64,000 nt of DNA from Pseudomonas putida. GTDB lineage: Bacteria > Pseudomonadota > Gammaproteobacteria > Pseudomonadales > Pseudomonadaceae. A program made the translations under genes and the position numbers. This document shows, piece after piece, positions 22,904-33,585 of the stretch. The stretch spans positions 5,394,001 to 5,458,000 of the forward strand of contig NZ_CP039371.1 in NCBI RefSeq assembly GCF_005080685.1, in the 5' to 3' direction. Under the pieces are notes generated by a model that was not told where the DNA came from, made no database searches, and saw nothing but the letters and a program-made list of their open reading frames with translations. Position 1 is the first letter of the stretch; each line of letters starts with the position of its first letter.

Positions 22904-23830
22904 ATGCCCCTGCCCCAACTGCTGCTCGCCGCCTGCTTGACCGCTGTAGGCTGCAAGCCGGCGACTGCGCCTGTTCAGCCCAAGACCCTGCTGATCGGTG
23001 TCGATGGCATTCAGCTCGAACCTTATGAGTCACTCGGCCCAGGTACCACCTTGAGCAAACGCCTGCACTACGGCAAAGCCTTTACCGGCGGCGTGTCCGG
23101 CCAGCCCAGCGAACAAGCGACCCTGGCCGGCCCCGGCTGGATGACCGTGCTCACCGGCGTCTGGGCCAACAAGCACGGGGTCATCAACGACGACGAGAAA
23201 TGGCGCCTGGCGCCGAGCTACCCCAGCCTGTTCGGGCGCCTGCGAGCAGCGAAGCCCAACGCCTACCTGTCGAGCGTGGTGAACTGGCCAGCGATCAACA
23301 CGGCCTTTCTACTGCGCGACGCTCCGTTGATCGATGTGCGCGAAAGCGGGCTGGACGACCAGCAGGTCATCGACCGCAGCGTGCAGATCATCCGTGGCAC
23401 CCCTGCCGACTTCACCTTCATCCAACTGGGCGACCCCGAGCGGGTCGGCCGGGACAACGGTTTCGGTCATCGCTATCAACAAGCCTTGCGCACCGCCGAC
23501 CTACGCATCGGCCGTATGCTCGACGAAGTCGAGGCGCGTAGCTACCGACACCCGGAGGAAGACTGGCTGGTGATCGTGACCACCGACCATGGTCGAGACG
23601 AGCGCGGCCGCGGCCATGGCCAAGGGTCGACCCAGGAAAAGACCATCTTCTTCGCCAGCAATCGCGCATTCGACCTGCAGGCGAGCGAAGCCAGCGCCCC
23701 CCGCCAAAATAGCAACGCCTTGTACCAATTCGTCCCACAGACCGCCATCGCGCCGACCGTGCTCCGCCACATGCGGGTCGAGCTCCAGCCGCAGTGGCAC
23801 CTTGACGGCGCACCGCTGCGCAACCGTTGA
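22904..23830 (+). CDS. alkaline-phosphatase-superfamily lipoprotein, probably catalytically degenerate
   Basis: 308 aa, paralogous to the phosphatase domain of the preceding gene: both contain GPGW-T-LTGVWANKH, TTDHGR and TAI-PT-LRHM. It has a short lipoprotein signal (LLLAACLTAVGC, Cys17; Cys11 is an alternative) and no hemopexin repeats. D34, D228 and H229 remain. However, the nucleophile position is A75 (Ser49 in the neighbour), DxxGH is E179/R183, and the late HTAI His is Gln. This suggests a binding-only or altered enzyme. AAGGAA lies 8 bp before the ATG. It begins 191 bp after the neighbour and may share its transcript. GC is normal for the genome, unlike the neighbour. Confidence 0.8.
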   Translation: MPLPQLLLAACLTAVGCKPATAPVQPKTLLIGVDGIQLEPYESLGPGTTLSKRLHYGKAFTGGVSGQPSEQATLAGPGWMTVLTGVWANKHGVINDDEKWRLAPSYPSLFGRLRAAKPNAYLSSVVNWPAINTAFLLRDAPLIDVRESGLDDQQVIDRSVQIIRGTPADFTFIQLGDPERVGRDNGFGHRYQQALRTADLRIGRMLDEVEARSYRHPEEDWLVIVTTDHGRDERGRGHGQGSTQEKTIFFASNRAFDLQASEASAPRQNSNALYQFVPQTAIAPTVLRHMRVELQPQWHLDGAPLRNR

Positions 23831-23840
23831 AGCGCCCATG

Positions 23841-23878
23841 AAAAACCCCGGCATGCCGCAAGGCAGGCCGGGGTCGTT
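23841..23878. terminator. bidirectional terminator between the phosphatase-like lipoprotein gene and hisC
   Basis: AAAACCCCGGC...GGCCGGGG-TCGTTT forms a stem (ACCCCGGC/GCCGGGGT) with an inner GCC/GGC hairpin and A/T tracts. It lies between convergent genes. Confidence 0.7.
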
Positions 23879-23889
23879 TCAAGGCGCGA

Positions 23890-24936
23890 TCAGTTCAGCG
23901 CATCGAGCAATGCCTGGTTCATCTCTGGCGTGCCGATGGTGATGCGCAGGAACTGGGCGATCCGCGCCTGCTTGAAATGCCGCACGATCACCCCTTGTTC
24001 ACGCAGGCGGGCCGCCAGCTGTGCGGCGTCCTCCTGGGGATGACGGGCGAAGATGAAGTTGGCTGCCGACGGTAGCACCTCGAAGCCACGGGCGACCAAC
24101 TGTTCGACCAACGCCTCGCGGCTGTCGATGACCTTGCGGCAGGTCGCGTCGAAGTAGGCGCGATCCTCGAAGGCCGCAGCGGCACCGACGATCGCCATGC
24201 GATCGAGCGGGTAGGAGTTGAAGCTGTTCTTGATGCGTTCCAGCGCCTCGATCAGCTCCGGGTGGCCGACCGCCAGGCCGACTCGCAGGCCCGCCAGCGA
24301 GCGCGACTTGGACAAGGTCTGGACCACCAGCAGGTTGTCGTAGCGCGATACCAGGCCGATGGCGGTTTCACCGCCGAAATCGATGTAGGCCTCGTCCACC
24401 ACCACCACCGAATCGCGGTTGGCCTGCAGCAACTGCTCGATGGCCTGCAACGGCAGCAGGCAACCTGTCGGCGCATTGGGGTTGGGGAAGATGATGCCGG
24501 CATTGGGCTTGGCGTAGTCTTCGACACGGATTTGGAACTGCTCGTCCAGCGCCACCGGCTCGAACGGGATGCCGTACAGGCCGCAGTAGACCGGATAGAA
24601 GCTGTAGCTGATGTCTGGGAACAGCAGCGGGCCGCCATGCTGGAACAGGCCGTGGAAGATGTGCGCGAGCACCTCGTCCGAGCCGTTGCCGACGAATACC
24701 TGCTGCGGCGAGACGCCGTAGTACTCGGCCACGGCCTGCTTGAGGCGGTCGCCGTTCGGGTCCGGGTACAGCCGCAGGTTGTCGTCGAGCTCGCCGCGCA
24801 TGGCCTCCAGCGCCTTGGGCGACGGGCCGTAGGGGTTCTCGTTGGTGTTGAGCTTGACCAGGCGGGCCAGCTTGGGTTGCTCGCCCGGCACGTAAGGCAC
24901 CAGGTCCTTGACGAAGGAGCTCCAGAAACGGCTCAT
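23890..24936 (-). CDS. hisC: histidinol-phosphate aminotransferase
   Basis: PLP enzyme converting imidazole-acetol phosphate to histidinol phosphate. At 348 aa it is fold-type I class [14 protein letters not shown] is at residues 29-40, the PLP lysine is K210 in [14 protein letters not shown], and the C terminus carries the [10 protein letters not shown] family motif. It starts 2 bp after hisD, so the two are translationally coupled. A second hisC paralogue is common in pseudomonads. Confidence 0.95.
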   Translation of the reverse strand: MSRFWSSFVKDLVPYVPGEQPKLARLVKLNTNENPYGPSPKALEAMRGELDDNLRLYPDPNGDRLKQAVAEYYGVSPQQVFVGNGSDEVLAHIFHGLFQHGGPLLFPDISYSFYPVYCGLYGIPFEPVALDEQFQIRVEDYAKPNAGIIFPNPNAPTGCLLPLQAIEQLLQANRDSVVVVDEAYIDFGGETAIGLVSRYDNLLVVQTLSKSRSLAGLRVGLAVGHPELIEALERIKNSFNSYPLDRMAIVGAAAAFEDRAYFDATCRKVIDSREALVEQLVARGFEVLPSAANFIFARHPQEDAAQLAARLREQGVIVRHFKQARIAQFLRITIGTPEMNQALLDALN

Positions 24937-24938
24937 GT

Positions 24939-26264
24939 TCAGTTCCCCTTGTCTTGGGTGAGGATACGGTATTCGGCGCTGCGGGCGTGGGCGGTCAAAG
25001 ACTCGCCACGGGCCAGGACCGAGGCGGTGTGGCCCAGTTCGGATGCGCCCTGCTCGGAGCAGAAGATGATCGACGAACGCTTCTGGAAGTCATACACCCC
25101 CAGCGGCGAGGAGAAACGCGCGGTGCCGGAGGTCGGCAGCACATGGTTGGGACCTGCGCAGTAGTCGCCCAGCGCCTCGCTGGTGTGGCGGCCCATGAAG
25201 ATCGCGCCGGCGTGGCGGATCTGCGGCAACCAGGCCTGCGGGTCGGCCACCGACAGCTCCAGGTGCTCGGGGGCGATGCGGTTGGCCACCTCGATCGCCT
25301 GCTGCATGTCGCGCACCTGGATCAGCGCGCCGCGGCCGTTAACCGATTTTTCGATGATCTCGGCGCGCTCCATGGTCGGCAGCAGCTTGTCGATGCTGGC
25401 GGCCACGCGATCGAGGAAGGCGGCGTCAGGGCTGACCAGGATGGCCTGGGCGTCTTCGTCGTGCTCGGCCTGGGAGAACAGGTCCATGGCGATCCAGTCC
25501 GGATCGGTCTGGCCGTCGCATACGACGAGGATCTCCGAAGGACCGGCGATCATGTCGATGCCGACCTGGCCGAACACGTGGCGCTTGGCAGTGGCCACAT
25601 AGATGTTGCCAGGGCCGACGACCTTGTCGACCTGCGGCACGCTCTCGGTGCCGTAGGCCAGGGCTGCGACGGCTTGCGCACCACCGATGGTGAACACACG
25701 GTCGACACCGGCGATGCAGGCGGCGGCAAGCACCAGTTCGTTGACCTCGCCACGCGGGGTCGGTACCACCATCACCACCTCGCCAACACCGGCAACCTTG
25801 GCCGGGATGGCGTTCATCAGCACCGACGATGGGTAGGACGCCTTGCCGCCTGGTACATACAGGCCGGCGCGATCCAGCGGGGTGACCTTCTGGCCGAGCA
25901 CGGTACCGTCGGCTTCGGTGTATTGCCAGGAGTCCTGTTTCTGACGCTCGTGGTAAACACGCACGCGCTCGGCGGCCTTCTCCAGGGCCGCACGCTGGGC
26001 ATCGGTGATGCGGGTCAGGGCCAGCTCCAGGCGCTCGCGACCGAGGATCAGATCATCGATGGAAGTGGCTTCGACGCCATCGAAACGCTGGGTGAACTCC
26101 ACCAGTGCCGCATCGCCGCGCTCACGAACAGCCTTGATGATGTCCAGCACGCGCTGGTTGACCGCGTCATCGGACACACTTTCCCAGCTCAGCAGATGAT
26201 CCAGATGTCGGGCGAAATCCGGATCAGCGGCATTGAGACGGGCAATTGCAGTGGACACGGTCAT
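24939..26264 (-). CDS. hisD: histidinol dehydrogenase
   Basis: Zn-dependent, NAD-linked enzyme for the last two steps of histidine synthesis (histidinol to histidine). The full-length chain is 441 aa. Conserved motifs include [21 protein letters not shown] (residues about 136-156, given here only as a marker of the substrate loop), [18 protein letters not shown] and [27 protein letters not shown] at the C-terminal active site. The ATG has a GAGG upstream. It is the middle gene of hisG-hisD-hisC. Confidence 0.96.
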   Translation of the reverse strand: MTVSTAIARLNAADPDFARHLDHLLSWESVSDDAVNQRVLDIIKAVRERGDAALVEFTQRFDGVEATSIDDLILGRERLELALTRITDAQRAALEKAAERVRVYHERQKQDSWQYTEADGTVLGQKVTPLDRAGLYVPGGKASYPSSVLMNAIPAKVAGVGEVVMVVPTPRGEVNELVLAAACIAGVDRVFTIGGAQAVAALAYGTESVPQVDKVVGPGNIYVATAKRHVFGQVGIDMIAGPSEILVVCDGQTDPDWIAMDLFSQAEHDEDAQAILVSPDAAFLDRVAASIDKLLPTMERAEIIEKSVNGRGALIQVRDMQQAIEVANRIAPEHLELSVADPQAWLPQIRHAGAIFMGRHTSEALGDYCAGPNHVLPTSGTARFSSPLGVYDFQKRSSIIFCSEQGASELGHTASVLARGESLTAHARSAEYRILTQDKGN

Positions 26265-26398
26265 GGCGAGGGCCTCGATTATTAGCGAATGCTCAGGCGC
26301 CCTAGGCTACCAGTCCATCCGTGCGGGCACCCGAGAAAAATGGCTATGACACGGATAGACGGGCGCGACAGCAGAGGTCGCGCGCAGGAGGTAGAGCG

Positions 26399-27034
26399 TC
26401 AGCCGCGGTGTCGCGATTCGACCGCTTGGCGCAAGGTGTCGATCAGGCTCTGGATGCGGGCGTGCTGCATTTTCATCGAAGCCTTGTTGACTACCAGGCG
26501 CGAGCTGATCGTGGCGATCAGATCCTGGGGTTCCAGGCCGTTGGCGCGCAGGGTATTGCCGGTATCGACCACGTCGATGATCTTGTCGGCGAGGTTGATC
26601 AGCGGTGCCAGCTCCATGGAGCCGTACAGCTTGATGATGTCGACCTGGCGGCCCTGCTCGGCGTAATAGCGTTTGGCTACGTTGACGAACTTGGTCGCGA
26701 CCCGCAGACGGCCCTTGGGCTCCGCCGCACCGACCACGCCAGCGGTCATCAGCTTGCACTGGGCGATCTGCAGGTCCAGCGGCTCGTACAGGCCCTGGCC
26801 GCCGTACTCCATCAGCACGTCCTTGCCGGCCACGCCCAGGTCGGCGGCGCCATGCTCGACATAGGTCGGCACGTCGGTGGCGCGCACGATCAGCAGGCGC
26901 ACGTCATCCTGCGTGGTGGGGATGATCAGCTTGCGGCTCTTGTCCGGATTCTCGGTCGGCACGATGCCGGCTTCGGCCAGCAGTGGCAGGGTGTCGTCGA
27001 GGATGCGGCCTTTGGAAAGCGCGATGGTCAACAT
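26399..27034 (-). CDS. hisG: ATP phosphoribosyltransferase, short form catalytic subunit
   Basis: First step of histidine synthesis: ATP plus PRPP gives phosphoribosyl-ATP. At 211 aa it lacks the C-terminal ACT-like regulatory domain, so it is the HisG-short type, which needs HisZ as regulatory subunit (not in this window). The start ATG at 27034 gives [11 protein letters not shown], standard for the family; upstream ATGs would add unrelated residues. The PRPP-binding [18 protein letters not shown] loop is present as [17 protein letters not shown]. It is 134 bp upstream of hisD. Confidence 0.95.
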   Translation of the reverse strand: MLTIALSKGRILDDTLPLLAEAGIVPTENPDKSRKLIIPTTQDDVRLLIVRATDVPTYVEHGAADLGVAGKDVLMEYGGQGLYEPLDLQIAQCKLMTAGVVGAAEPKGRLRVATKFVNVAKRYYAEQGRQVDIIKLYGSMELAPLINLADKIIDVVDTGNTLRANGLEPQDLIATISSRLVVNKASMKMQHARIQSLIDTLRQAVESRHRG

Positions 27035-27098
27035 TGGAACGTCGGTCCTTAAGCGGCTACAGCCGGCCGGGCGCTTGGCCCGACCGCATTCAATTCGT

Positions 27099-27129
27099 GT
27101 GTGGGAGCGGGACAAGCCCGCTCCCACAC
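27099..27129. repeat. perfect 13-bp inverted repeat between murA and hisG (REP-like)
   Basis: GTGTGGGAGCGGG-acaag-CCCGCTCCCACAC. The arms contain the REP core GGGAGCGGG/CCCGCTCCC in a compact palindrome. There is no T-tract; it lies 8 bp after the murA 3' end (minus strand) and may protect that mRNA end or separate murA from hisG. Confidence 0.75.
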
Positions 27130-27136
27130 CATGCGA

Positions 27137-28665
<1,529 letters not shown>

Positions 28666-28711
28666 GCTCAACCTCAATCGGCGCCCGATGCGCACGGGTC
28701 GGCCATCATAC

Positions 28712-28764
28712 AAAAAAGCCCCTCGCCTGCGAAGCCCAACAGAGGAGTACGCTGACCGAGGGGC
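28712..28764 (-). terminator. terminator at the 3' end of the mla operon
   Basis: On the minus strand GCCCCTCG ... CGAGGGGC is followed by TTTTTT. The stem is 8 bp with a long (31-nt) loop. It lies between mlaB and ibaG, so murA-ibaG likely have their own promoter or depend on readthrough. Confidence 0.7.
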
Positions 28765-28784
28765 CTTCCACTCATGGCGAGCTA

Positions 28785-29087
28785 TCAGCTTGCCAATACC
28801 TCATCGAGGTCGTAGACCTCGGCGATTTCCCGCATGTCGTCAGGCATGCCACGCACTTCGCAGACCTTGCCGCTGGACTGGCCATCACGGATGAACGCCA
28901 GCAATAGCGACAGGCCGACACTGGACGATTTCTCTACCGCCGAGCAATCGAGCACCAGGCGTGATTCACGGGCGGCATCGATCAACGCCTTGCCCTGCTT
29001 GCGCAAGGCCGGGCCGCTGCGGTAGTCCAGCACGCCAGCCAGGCGCAATACGCCCGGTTCGGCCATGCTTACAACAGCTTCACTCAT
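28785..29087 (-). CDS. mlaB: STAS-domain protein MlaB
   Basis: Cytoplasmic 100-aa STAS protein that binds the MlaF ATPase and is needed for MlaFEDB complex stability. The STAS core LVLDCSAVEKSSSVGLSLLLAF (about 45-66) contains the Ser/Thr-rich loop. The start overlaps the mlaC stop by 4 bp (ATGA). It is the last gene of mlaF-E-D-C-B. Confidence 0.92.
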   Translation of the reverse strand: MSEAVVSMAEPGVLRLAGVLDYRSGPALRKQGKALIDAARESRLVLDCSAVEKSSSVGLSLLLAFIRDGQSSGKVCEVRGMPDDMREIAEVYDLDEVLAS

Positions 29088-29731
29088 TTGACGGTCTTCT
29101 CTGGCGAGCTGTCGGCGGTCTGCTTGGCCTTGGCCACTTCGCCGGCCCAGCCATTGATGGTCTTGTCCAAGTCGTTGCCGTTGCGCTGCATGGCATCTGC
29201 GAACTGGTCGCGGAACAACTTGCCGATGTTGATGCCGTTGACGATCACGTTACGCACCTTCCACTCGTCACCGAGTTTTTCCAGGGTGTATTGCACAGGG
29301 TACACGGCGCCATTGTTGCCGGTGACCTTCATGCCAACGCTTGCGCGCTTGCCGTCATCGGGCTTGGCCGGGTCGACGGTGATGCCCTGGTTGTTGTACT
29401 CGAGCAATGCGTTGCCATAGAACTGCATCAGGCTGCGCTTGAAGTTTTCCTGGAAGCGCTGCATCTGCTCGGGCGAAGCCTTGCGCGAGTACTTGACGGT
29501 CATGATGCTTTTGGAAATACCGTCGGCGTCCACCACCGGGCCGAGGATGCGGTTGAGTGCATCGTAGAAGGCGTTGGGGTTGGACTTGTACTGTTCCTTG
29601 TTGGCCTTGAGGTCGCTGAGCAGCTCGGTGGTGGTGCCTTGCACCACGTCACGCGGCGATTGCGCAGCCAACGTCAGCAGGGGGAAGGCCGCCAGCAGGA
29701 CCAGCAGGCCACGTCGCAGGATCGAAATCAT
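29084..29731 (-). CDS. mlaC: periplasmic phospholipid-binding protein MlaC
   Basis: Shuttles phospholipid between the outer-membrane MlaA-porin complex and the inner-membrane MlaFEDB transporter. The 215-aa product has a clear Sec signal peptide (residues 1 to about 23, LLVLLAAFPLLTLAAQ). The mature domain has the NTF2-like MlaC fold with RILGPVVDADGISKSIM in the middle. It sits 9 bp after mlaD and overlaps mlaB. Confidence 0.94.
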   Translation of the reverse strand: MISILRRGLLVLLAAFPLLTLAAQSPRDVVQGTTTELLSDLKANKEQYKSNPNAFYDALNRILGPVVDADGISKSIMTVKYSRKASPEQMQRFQENFKRSLMQFYGNALLEYNNQGITVDPAKPDDGKRASVGMKVTGNNGAVYPVQYTLEKLGDEWKVRNVIVNGINIGKLFRDQFADAMQRNGNDLDKTINGWAGEVAKAKQTADSSPEKTVK

Positions 29732-29740
29732 GGAAACTCC

Positions 29741-30226
29741 TTAATTAGCCGGTTGCGCTTCTTTCGGTTCCTTGCCCACGGTATTGAGCAGGAACTTGCC
29801 AATCAGATCTTCCAGCACCAGCGCCGACTGGGTGTCGTGGATGGTGGCGCCATCCTTGAGCACGTCTTCCTCACCGCCCACGCTGATACCGATGTACTTC
29901 TCGCCAAGCAAGCCGGCGGTCAGGATCGAGGCAGTGGAGTCGGTCGGCAGGTTGTCGACCGACTTGTCCAGCTGCAGGGTCACCCGACCCGTGTAGGAAT
30001 CACGGTCCAGATCGATGGCGGTGACCTTGCCGATGGTCACACCGGCCATGGTCACTTTAGCTCTGACCGTCAGACCGGCGATATTGTCGAAGTACGCATA
30101 AACTTTGTAGGTATCGCTGCTCGGGCTGGCGGACAGCCCGCTGACACGCAGGGCCAGCAGCAGCAGCGCCAGGATCCCGGCCAGGAGGAACAGGCCGACA
30201 CCGATTTCCAGGGTGCGGTTTTGCAT
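29741..30226 (-). CDS. mlaD: MCE-domain protein MlaD
   Basis: Membrane-anchored periplasmic substrate-binding ring of the Mla system. The 161-aa chain has one N-terminal TM helix (about 6-27, GVGLFLLAGILALLLLAL) and an MCE domain (about 38-118) with the GLTVRAKVTMAGVTIG signature. The start overlaps the mlaE stop (TGATG). Confidence 0.95.
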   Translation of the reverse strand: MQNRTLEIGVGLFLLAGILALLLLALRVSGLSASPSSDTYKVYAYFDNIAGLTVRAKVTMAGVTIGKVTAIDLDRDSYTGRVTLQLDKSVDNLPTDSTASILTAGLLGEKYIGISVGGEEDVLKDGATIHDTQSALVLEDLIGKFLLNTVGKEPKEAQPAN

Positions 30227-31023
30227 CAGAAATCTCCAAACATCAAGGCGGTCAGAATAAAGTCCAGACCCAGTACTGCCAACGAGGCGTAGACCACGGT
30301 CTTGGTGGTGGCACGGCTGATCCCCTCGGAGGTGGGCTCACAGTCATACCCCTGGAACACGGCGATCCAGGTGGTGACGAAGGCGAACACCAGGCTCTTG
30401 ATCAGCCCGTTGAGCACGTCGTCGGTGAACGAAACACTGTTCTGCATGTTGGCCCAGAACGAGCCTTCGTAGACGCCCAGCCAGTCGACCGCGACCCACG
30501 AGCCACCCCAGATGCCGACCACGCTGAAAATCAGCGCCAGCAGTGGCAGCGAGATGAAACCGGCCCACAGGCGTGGCGCGACGATGTACTTGAGCGGGTC
30601 GACGCCGATCATCTCGAGGCTCGACAGTTGCTCGGTGGACTTCATGTTGCCAATCTCGGCGGTCAGCGCAGAGCCTGCGCGGCCAGCGAACAGCAACGCC
30701 GTGACCACCGGGCCAAGCTCTCGCAGCAGGGTCAGGGCGACCATCTGCCCCACCGCCTGTTCCGAGCCGTACTTGGTCAGGATGCTATAGCCCTGCAGGG
30801 CCAGCACCATGCCGATGAACACGCCGGAGACGACGACGATCGCCAGCGACAGCACGCCCACCGAATACAGCTGCTTGGTCAGCAGCTGGAAGCCGCCCCC
30901 GATGCCGCCACGACCGACCAGCGCATGGAACAGGAACAGGCAGGAACGCCCCAGGACCGCCAGCACGTCGATCGCCGAGCGACCGAACAGGCGGATGCGT
31001 TCGAGTAAGGATTTTCTGCGCAT
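30226..31023 (-). CDS. mlaE: Mla ABC transporter permease MlaE
   Basis: Inner-membrane permease of the phospholipid transporter. 265 aa with the MlaE/YrbE fold: membrane helices from about residue 45 onward, and motifs [19 protein letters not shown] and [19 protein letters not shown] followed by VAPRLWAG. I place the start at ATG 31023, which overlaps the mlaF stop as TGATG; a GTG one codon upstream is possible. Confidence 0.95.
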   Translation of the reverse strand: MRRKSLLERIRLFGRSAIDVLAVLGRSCLFLFHALVGRGGIGGGFQLLTKQLYSVGVLSLAIVVVSGVFIGMVLALQGYSILTKYGSEQAVGQMVALTLLRELGPVVTALLFAGRAGSALTAEIGNMKSTEQLSSLEMIGVDPLKYIVAPRLWAGFISLPLLALIFSVVGIWGGSWVAVDWLGVYEGSFWANMQNSVSFTDDVLNGLIKSLVFAFVTTWIAVFQGYDCEPTSEGISRATTKTVVYASLAVLGLDFILTALMFGDF

Positions 31024-31832
31024 CACCGCGCTCCCAGCAGGTCGGCGCGGTAATCAGGCGCAGGAAAGTGGAATGGCACCGGACCGTCCGGGTCGCCCTT
31101 CATGAACTGGCGGATACGCGGATTGTCCGCCCCCATCAATTCGTCGGGCGTGCCCTGGCCAAGGACCTGGCCATCACCGACCACGTAGATGTAGTCGGCG
31201 ATGCTGGCGGTTTCGGCAAGGTCGTGCGACACCACGATGCTGGTGATGCCCAGCGCGTCGTTGAGCAGGCGGATCAGACGCACCAGCACACCCATGGCGA
31301 TCGGGTCCTGGCCGACGAACGGTTCGTCGTACATGAGGATCTGCGGATCGAGCGCAATCGCCCGAGCCAGTGCCACGCGGCGTTTCATACCGCCGGACAG
31401 CTCATCGGGCATCAGGTCGATGGCACCGCGCAGGCCCACGGCCTGCAGCTTCATCAGCACGATGTCGCGAATCATCTCGTCCGACAGCTGGGTATGCACC
31501 CGCAGCGGGAACGCCACGTTCTCGAACACGTCGAGGTCGGTGAACAGAGCACCACTCTGGAACAGCACGCCCATCTGCTTGCGGGCGTCGAACAGGTCGC
31601 TGCGCGACAGCGCCGGCAGGTTCTGCCCGGCCACCCACACCTCGCCGCTCGACGGCCGCAGCTGCGCGCCCATCAGGCGCAGCAGCGTGGTCTTGCCGCA
31701 ACCCGACGGCCCCATGATCCCGGTGACCTTGCCACGCGGGATACGGATATCGACGTTGCTGAAAATGCTGCGCGAACCGCGCTTGAAGGTGACTCCCTTC
31801 AACTCGACCGCGTAGGCGCTATCCACACTCAT
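31023..31832 (-). CDS. mlaF: Mla ABC transporter ATP-binding protein MlaF
   Basis: ATPase of the phospholipid transporter, 269 aa. Walker A is GPSGCGKTT, the signature is [14 protein letters not shown], Walker B is ILMYDEPF and the H-loop is VVSHD. It is the first gene of the operon mlaF-E-D-C-B and divergent from kdsD, as in many Proteobacteria. The system keeps phospholipid out of the outer leaflet; the outer-membrane lipoprotein MlaA is not in this window. Confidence 0.96.
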   Translation of the reverse strand: MSVDSAYAVELKGVTFKRGSRSIFSNVDIRIPRGKVTGIMGPSGCGKTTLLRLMGAQLRPSSGEVWVAGQNLPALSRSDLFDARKQMGVLFQSGALFTDLDVFENVAFPLRVHTQLSDEMIRDIVLMKLQAVGLRGAIDLMPDELSGGMKRRVALARAIALDPQILMYDEPFVGQDPIAMGVLVRLIRLLNDALGITSIVVSHDLAETASIADYIYVVGDGQVLGQGTPDELMGADNPRIRQFMKGDPDGPVPFHFPAPDYRADLLGAR

Positions 31833-32038
31833 CTAGACTCCTTGCTGATGCAGCCTCGTCCTAATGGACGCCGGCCCCCATCATGAAGGCACACGCGCCC
31901 CTGACAGGCCGAATAGCGGCGAACTATAGCACCGCTGGCAGGCCGCCCCCAAGGCCATTGCCACGCTTGTTCAGCCCCCAGACAGGCAACCTGGCCGCCA
32001 TGTGACAATCGAATGATGAGGCTTTCGCACATTGTCGC

Positions 32039-32044
32039 TATAAT
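32039..32044 (+). promoter_or_regulatory. probable -10 element of the kdsD-kdsC-lptCAB operon
   Basis: A perfect TATAAT 34 bp before the kdsD ATG. The matching -35 is poor at standard spacing. A split inverted repeat GACAAT (32004-32009) / ATTGTC (32031-32036) lies just upstream and may bind a regulator. Confidence 0.5.
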
Positions 32045-32077
32045 CGGCGCCTTTTCATCAGGCATTGCTTTTTCGAC

Positions 32078-33052
32078 ATGAGCCAATCCAGCGAGCTGAT
32101 CCAATCCGCCCAGCGCACCCTGCGCCTTGAACTCGAAGCCGTCGAAGGCCTTCTGGCGCGCATCGACGCCAGTTTCGTCAAGGCCTGCGAGCTGATCCTG
32201 GCGAGCAAGGGCCGGGTCGTCGTGGTCGGCATGGGCAAGTCCGGGCACATCGGCAACAAGATCGCCGCCACCCTGGCCAGCACCGGCACGCCGGCGTTCT
32301 TCGTGCACCCGGCCGAAGCCAGCCACGGTGACATGGGCATGATCACCCGCGACGATGTCATCCTGGCTCTGTCCAACTCCGGCAGCACCGCCGAAATCGT
32401 GACCCTGCTGCCTCTCATCAAGCGCCTGGGCATCCAGCTGATCAGCCTCACCGGCAACCCGGACTCGCCCCTGGCCCAGGCTGCGGAAGTCAACCTCGAC
32501 GCCCGAGTCCCCCAGGAAGCCTGCCCGCTGAACCTGGCACCCACCTCCTCGACCACCGCAGCGCTGGTGCTCGGCGATGCGCTGGCCATTGCCCTGCTCG
32601 AGGCCCGCGGCTTCACCGCCGAAGACTTCGCCTTCTCGCACCCCGGCGGTGCCCTGGGGCGGCGCCTGCTGCTCAAGGTCGAGAACGTCATGCACAGCGG
32701 CGACGAGCTACCATCGGTGCAACGCGGCACCCTGCTCAAGGACGCGCTCCTTGAAATGTCTCGCAAAGGTTTGGGCATGACCGTGGTCCTCGAGGCCGAC
32801 GGCAAGCTGGCCGGGGTGTTCACCGACGGCGACCTGCGTCGCAGCCTGGACCGCAACATCGACGTGCACACCACCCTGATCGATCAGGTGATGACCGTGC
32901 ATGGCAAGACCGCCCGCGCCGAAATGCTCGCCGCCGAGGCCCTGAAGATCATGGAAGACCACAAGATTGGCGCGCTGGTGGTCGTGGACCAGGACGACCG
33001 CCCGTCCGGTGCCCTGAACATGCACGACCTGCTGCGCGCCGGAGTGATGTAA
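32078..33052 (+). CDS. kdsD: D-arabinose 5-phosphate isomerase
   Basis: Interconverts ribulose 5-phosphate and arabinose 5-phosphate, the first step of Kdo synthesis for LPS. The 324-aa chain has an N-terminal SIS domain (about 35-170; VVVGMGKSGHIGNKIAATLASTGTPAFFVHP) and two C-terminal CBS domains (about 205-320). It is the first gene of kdsD-kdsC-lptC-lptA-lptB and divergent from the mla operon. Confidence 0.96.
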   Translation: MSQSSELIQSAQRTLRLELEAVEGLLARIDASFVKACELILASKGRVVVVGMGKSGHIGNKIAATLASTGTPAFFVHPAEASHGDMGMITRDDVILALSNSGSTAEIVTLLPLIKRLGIQLISLTGNPDSPLAQAAEVNLDARVPQEACPLNLAPTSSTTAALVLGDALAIALLEARGFTAEDFAFSHPGGALGRRLLLKVENVMHSGDELPSVQRGTLLKDALLEMSRKGLGMTVVLEADGKLAGVFTDGDLRRSLDRNIDVHTTLIDQVMTVHGKTARAEMLAAEALKIMEDHKIGALVVVDQDDRPSGALNMHDLLRAGVM

Positions 33053-33577
33053 ATGAACCAAGACCTGATGCAACGCGGCAAGGCCATCAAACTGGCGGTA
33101 TTCGACGTCGACGGCGTACTCACCGACGGGCGCCTGTACTTCCTCGAGGACGGCAGCGAGTTCAAGACCTTCAACACCCTCGACGGCCAGGGCATCAAGA
33201 TGCTCATGGCCTCGGGCGTGACCACGGCGATCATCAGCGGGCGCAAGACCCCGGTGGTCGAGCGCCGGGCGAAGAACCTCGGCATACCCCACCTGTACCA
33301 GGGCCGCGAAGACAAACTGGTGGTACTGGACGGCTTGCTCGCCGAACTGGGCCTAAGCTATGAGCAGGTCGCCTATCTGGGCGACGACCTGCCCGACCTG
33401 CCGGTGATTCGCCGCGTCGGCCTGGGCATGGCGGTGGCCAACGCCGCGCCGTTCGTTCGCCAGCACGCCGATGGCGTGACCCAGGCACGCGGCGGCGAAG
33501 GTGCCGCCCGCGAGTTCTGTGAACTGATCATGCAGGCCCAGGGCACCCTGGACGCTGCCAACGCCAACTACCTGTAA
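33053..33577 (+). CDS. kdsC: 3-deoxy-D-manno-octulosonate 8-phosphate phosphatase
   Basis: HAD-family phosphatase producing Kdo. The 174-aa chain has the minimal C0-type HAD fold. The nucleophile motif is VFDVDGVLTDG (residues about 15-25), motif II is ATTAIISGRK-like (TTAIISGR), and motif IV is YLGDDLPDLP. The ATG follows the kdsD stop directly, so translation is coupled. Confidence 0.95.
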   Translation: MNQDLMQRGKAIKLAVFDVDGVLTDGRLYFLEDGSEFKTFNTLDGQGIKMLMASGVTTAIISGRKTPVVERRAKNLGIPHLYQGREDKLVVLDGLLAELGLSYEQVAYLGDDLPDLPVIRRVGLGMAVANAAPFVRQHADGVTQARGGEGAAREFCELIMQAQGTLDAANANYL

Positions 33578-33585
33578 GGCTGCCC

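Noticed and set aside
21036..23830. Mobile element around the phosphatase-like genes
   Set aside because: No integrase, transposase, att-like direct repeats or IS ends found; only base composition suggests transfer.
27034..27127. Extended hisG start upstream of 27034
   Set aside because: The added residues are not conserved in short HisG and run through the inverted repeat at 27099-27129.
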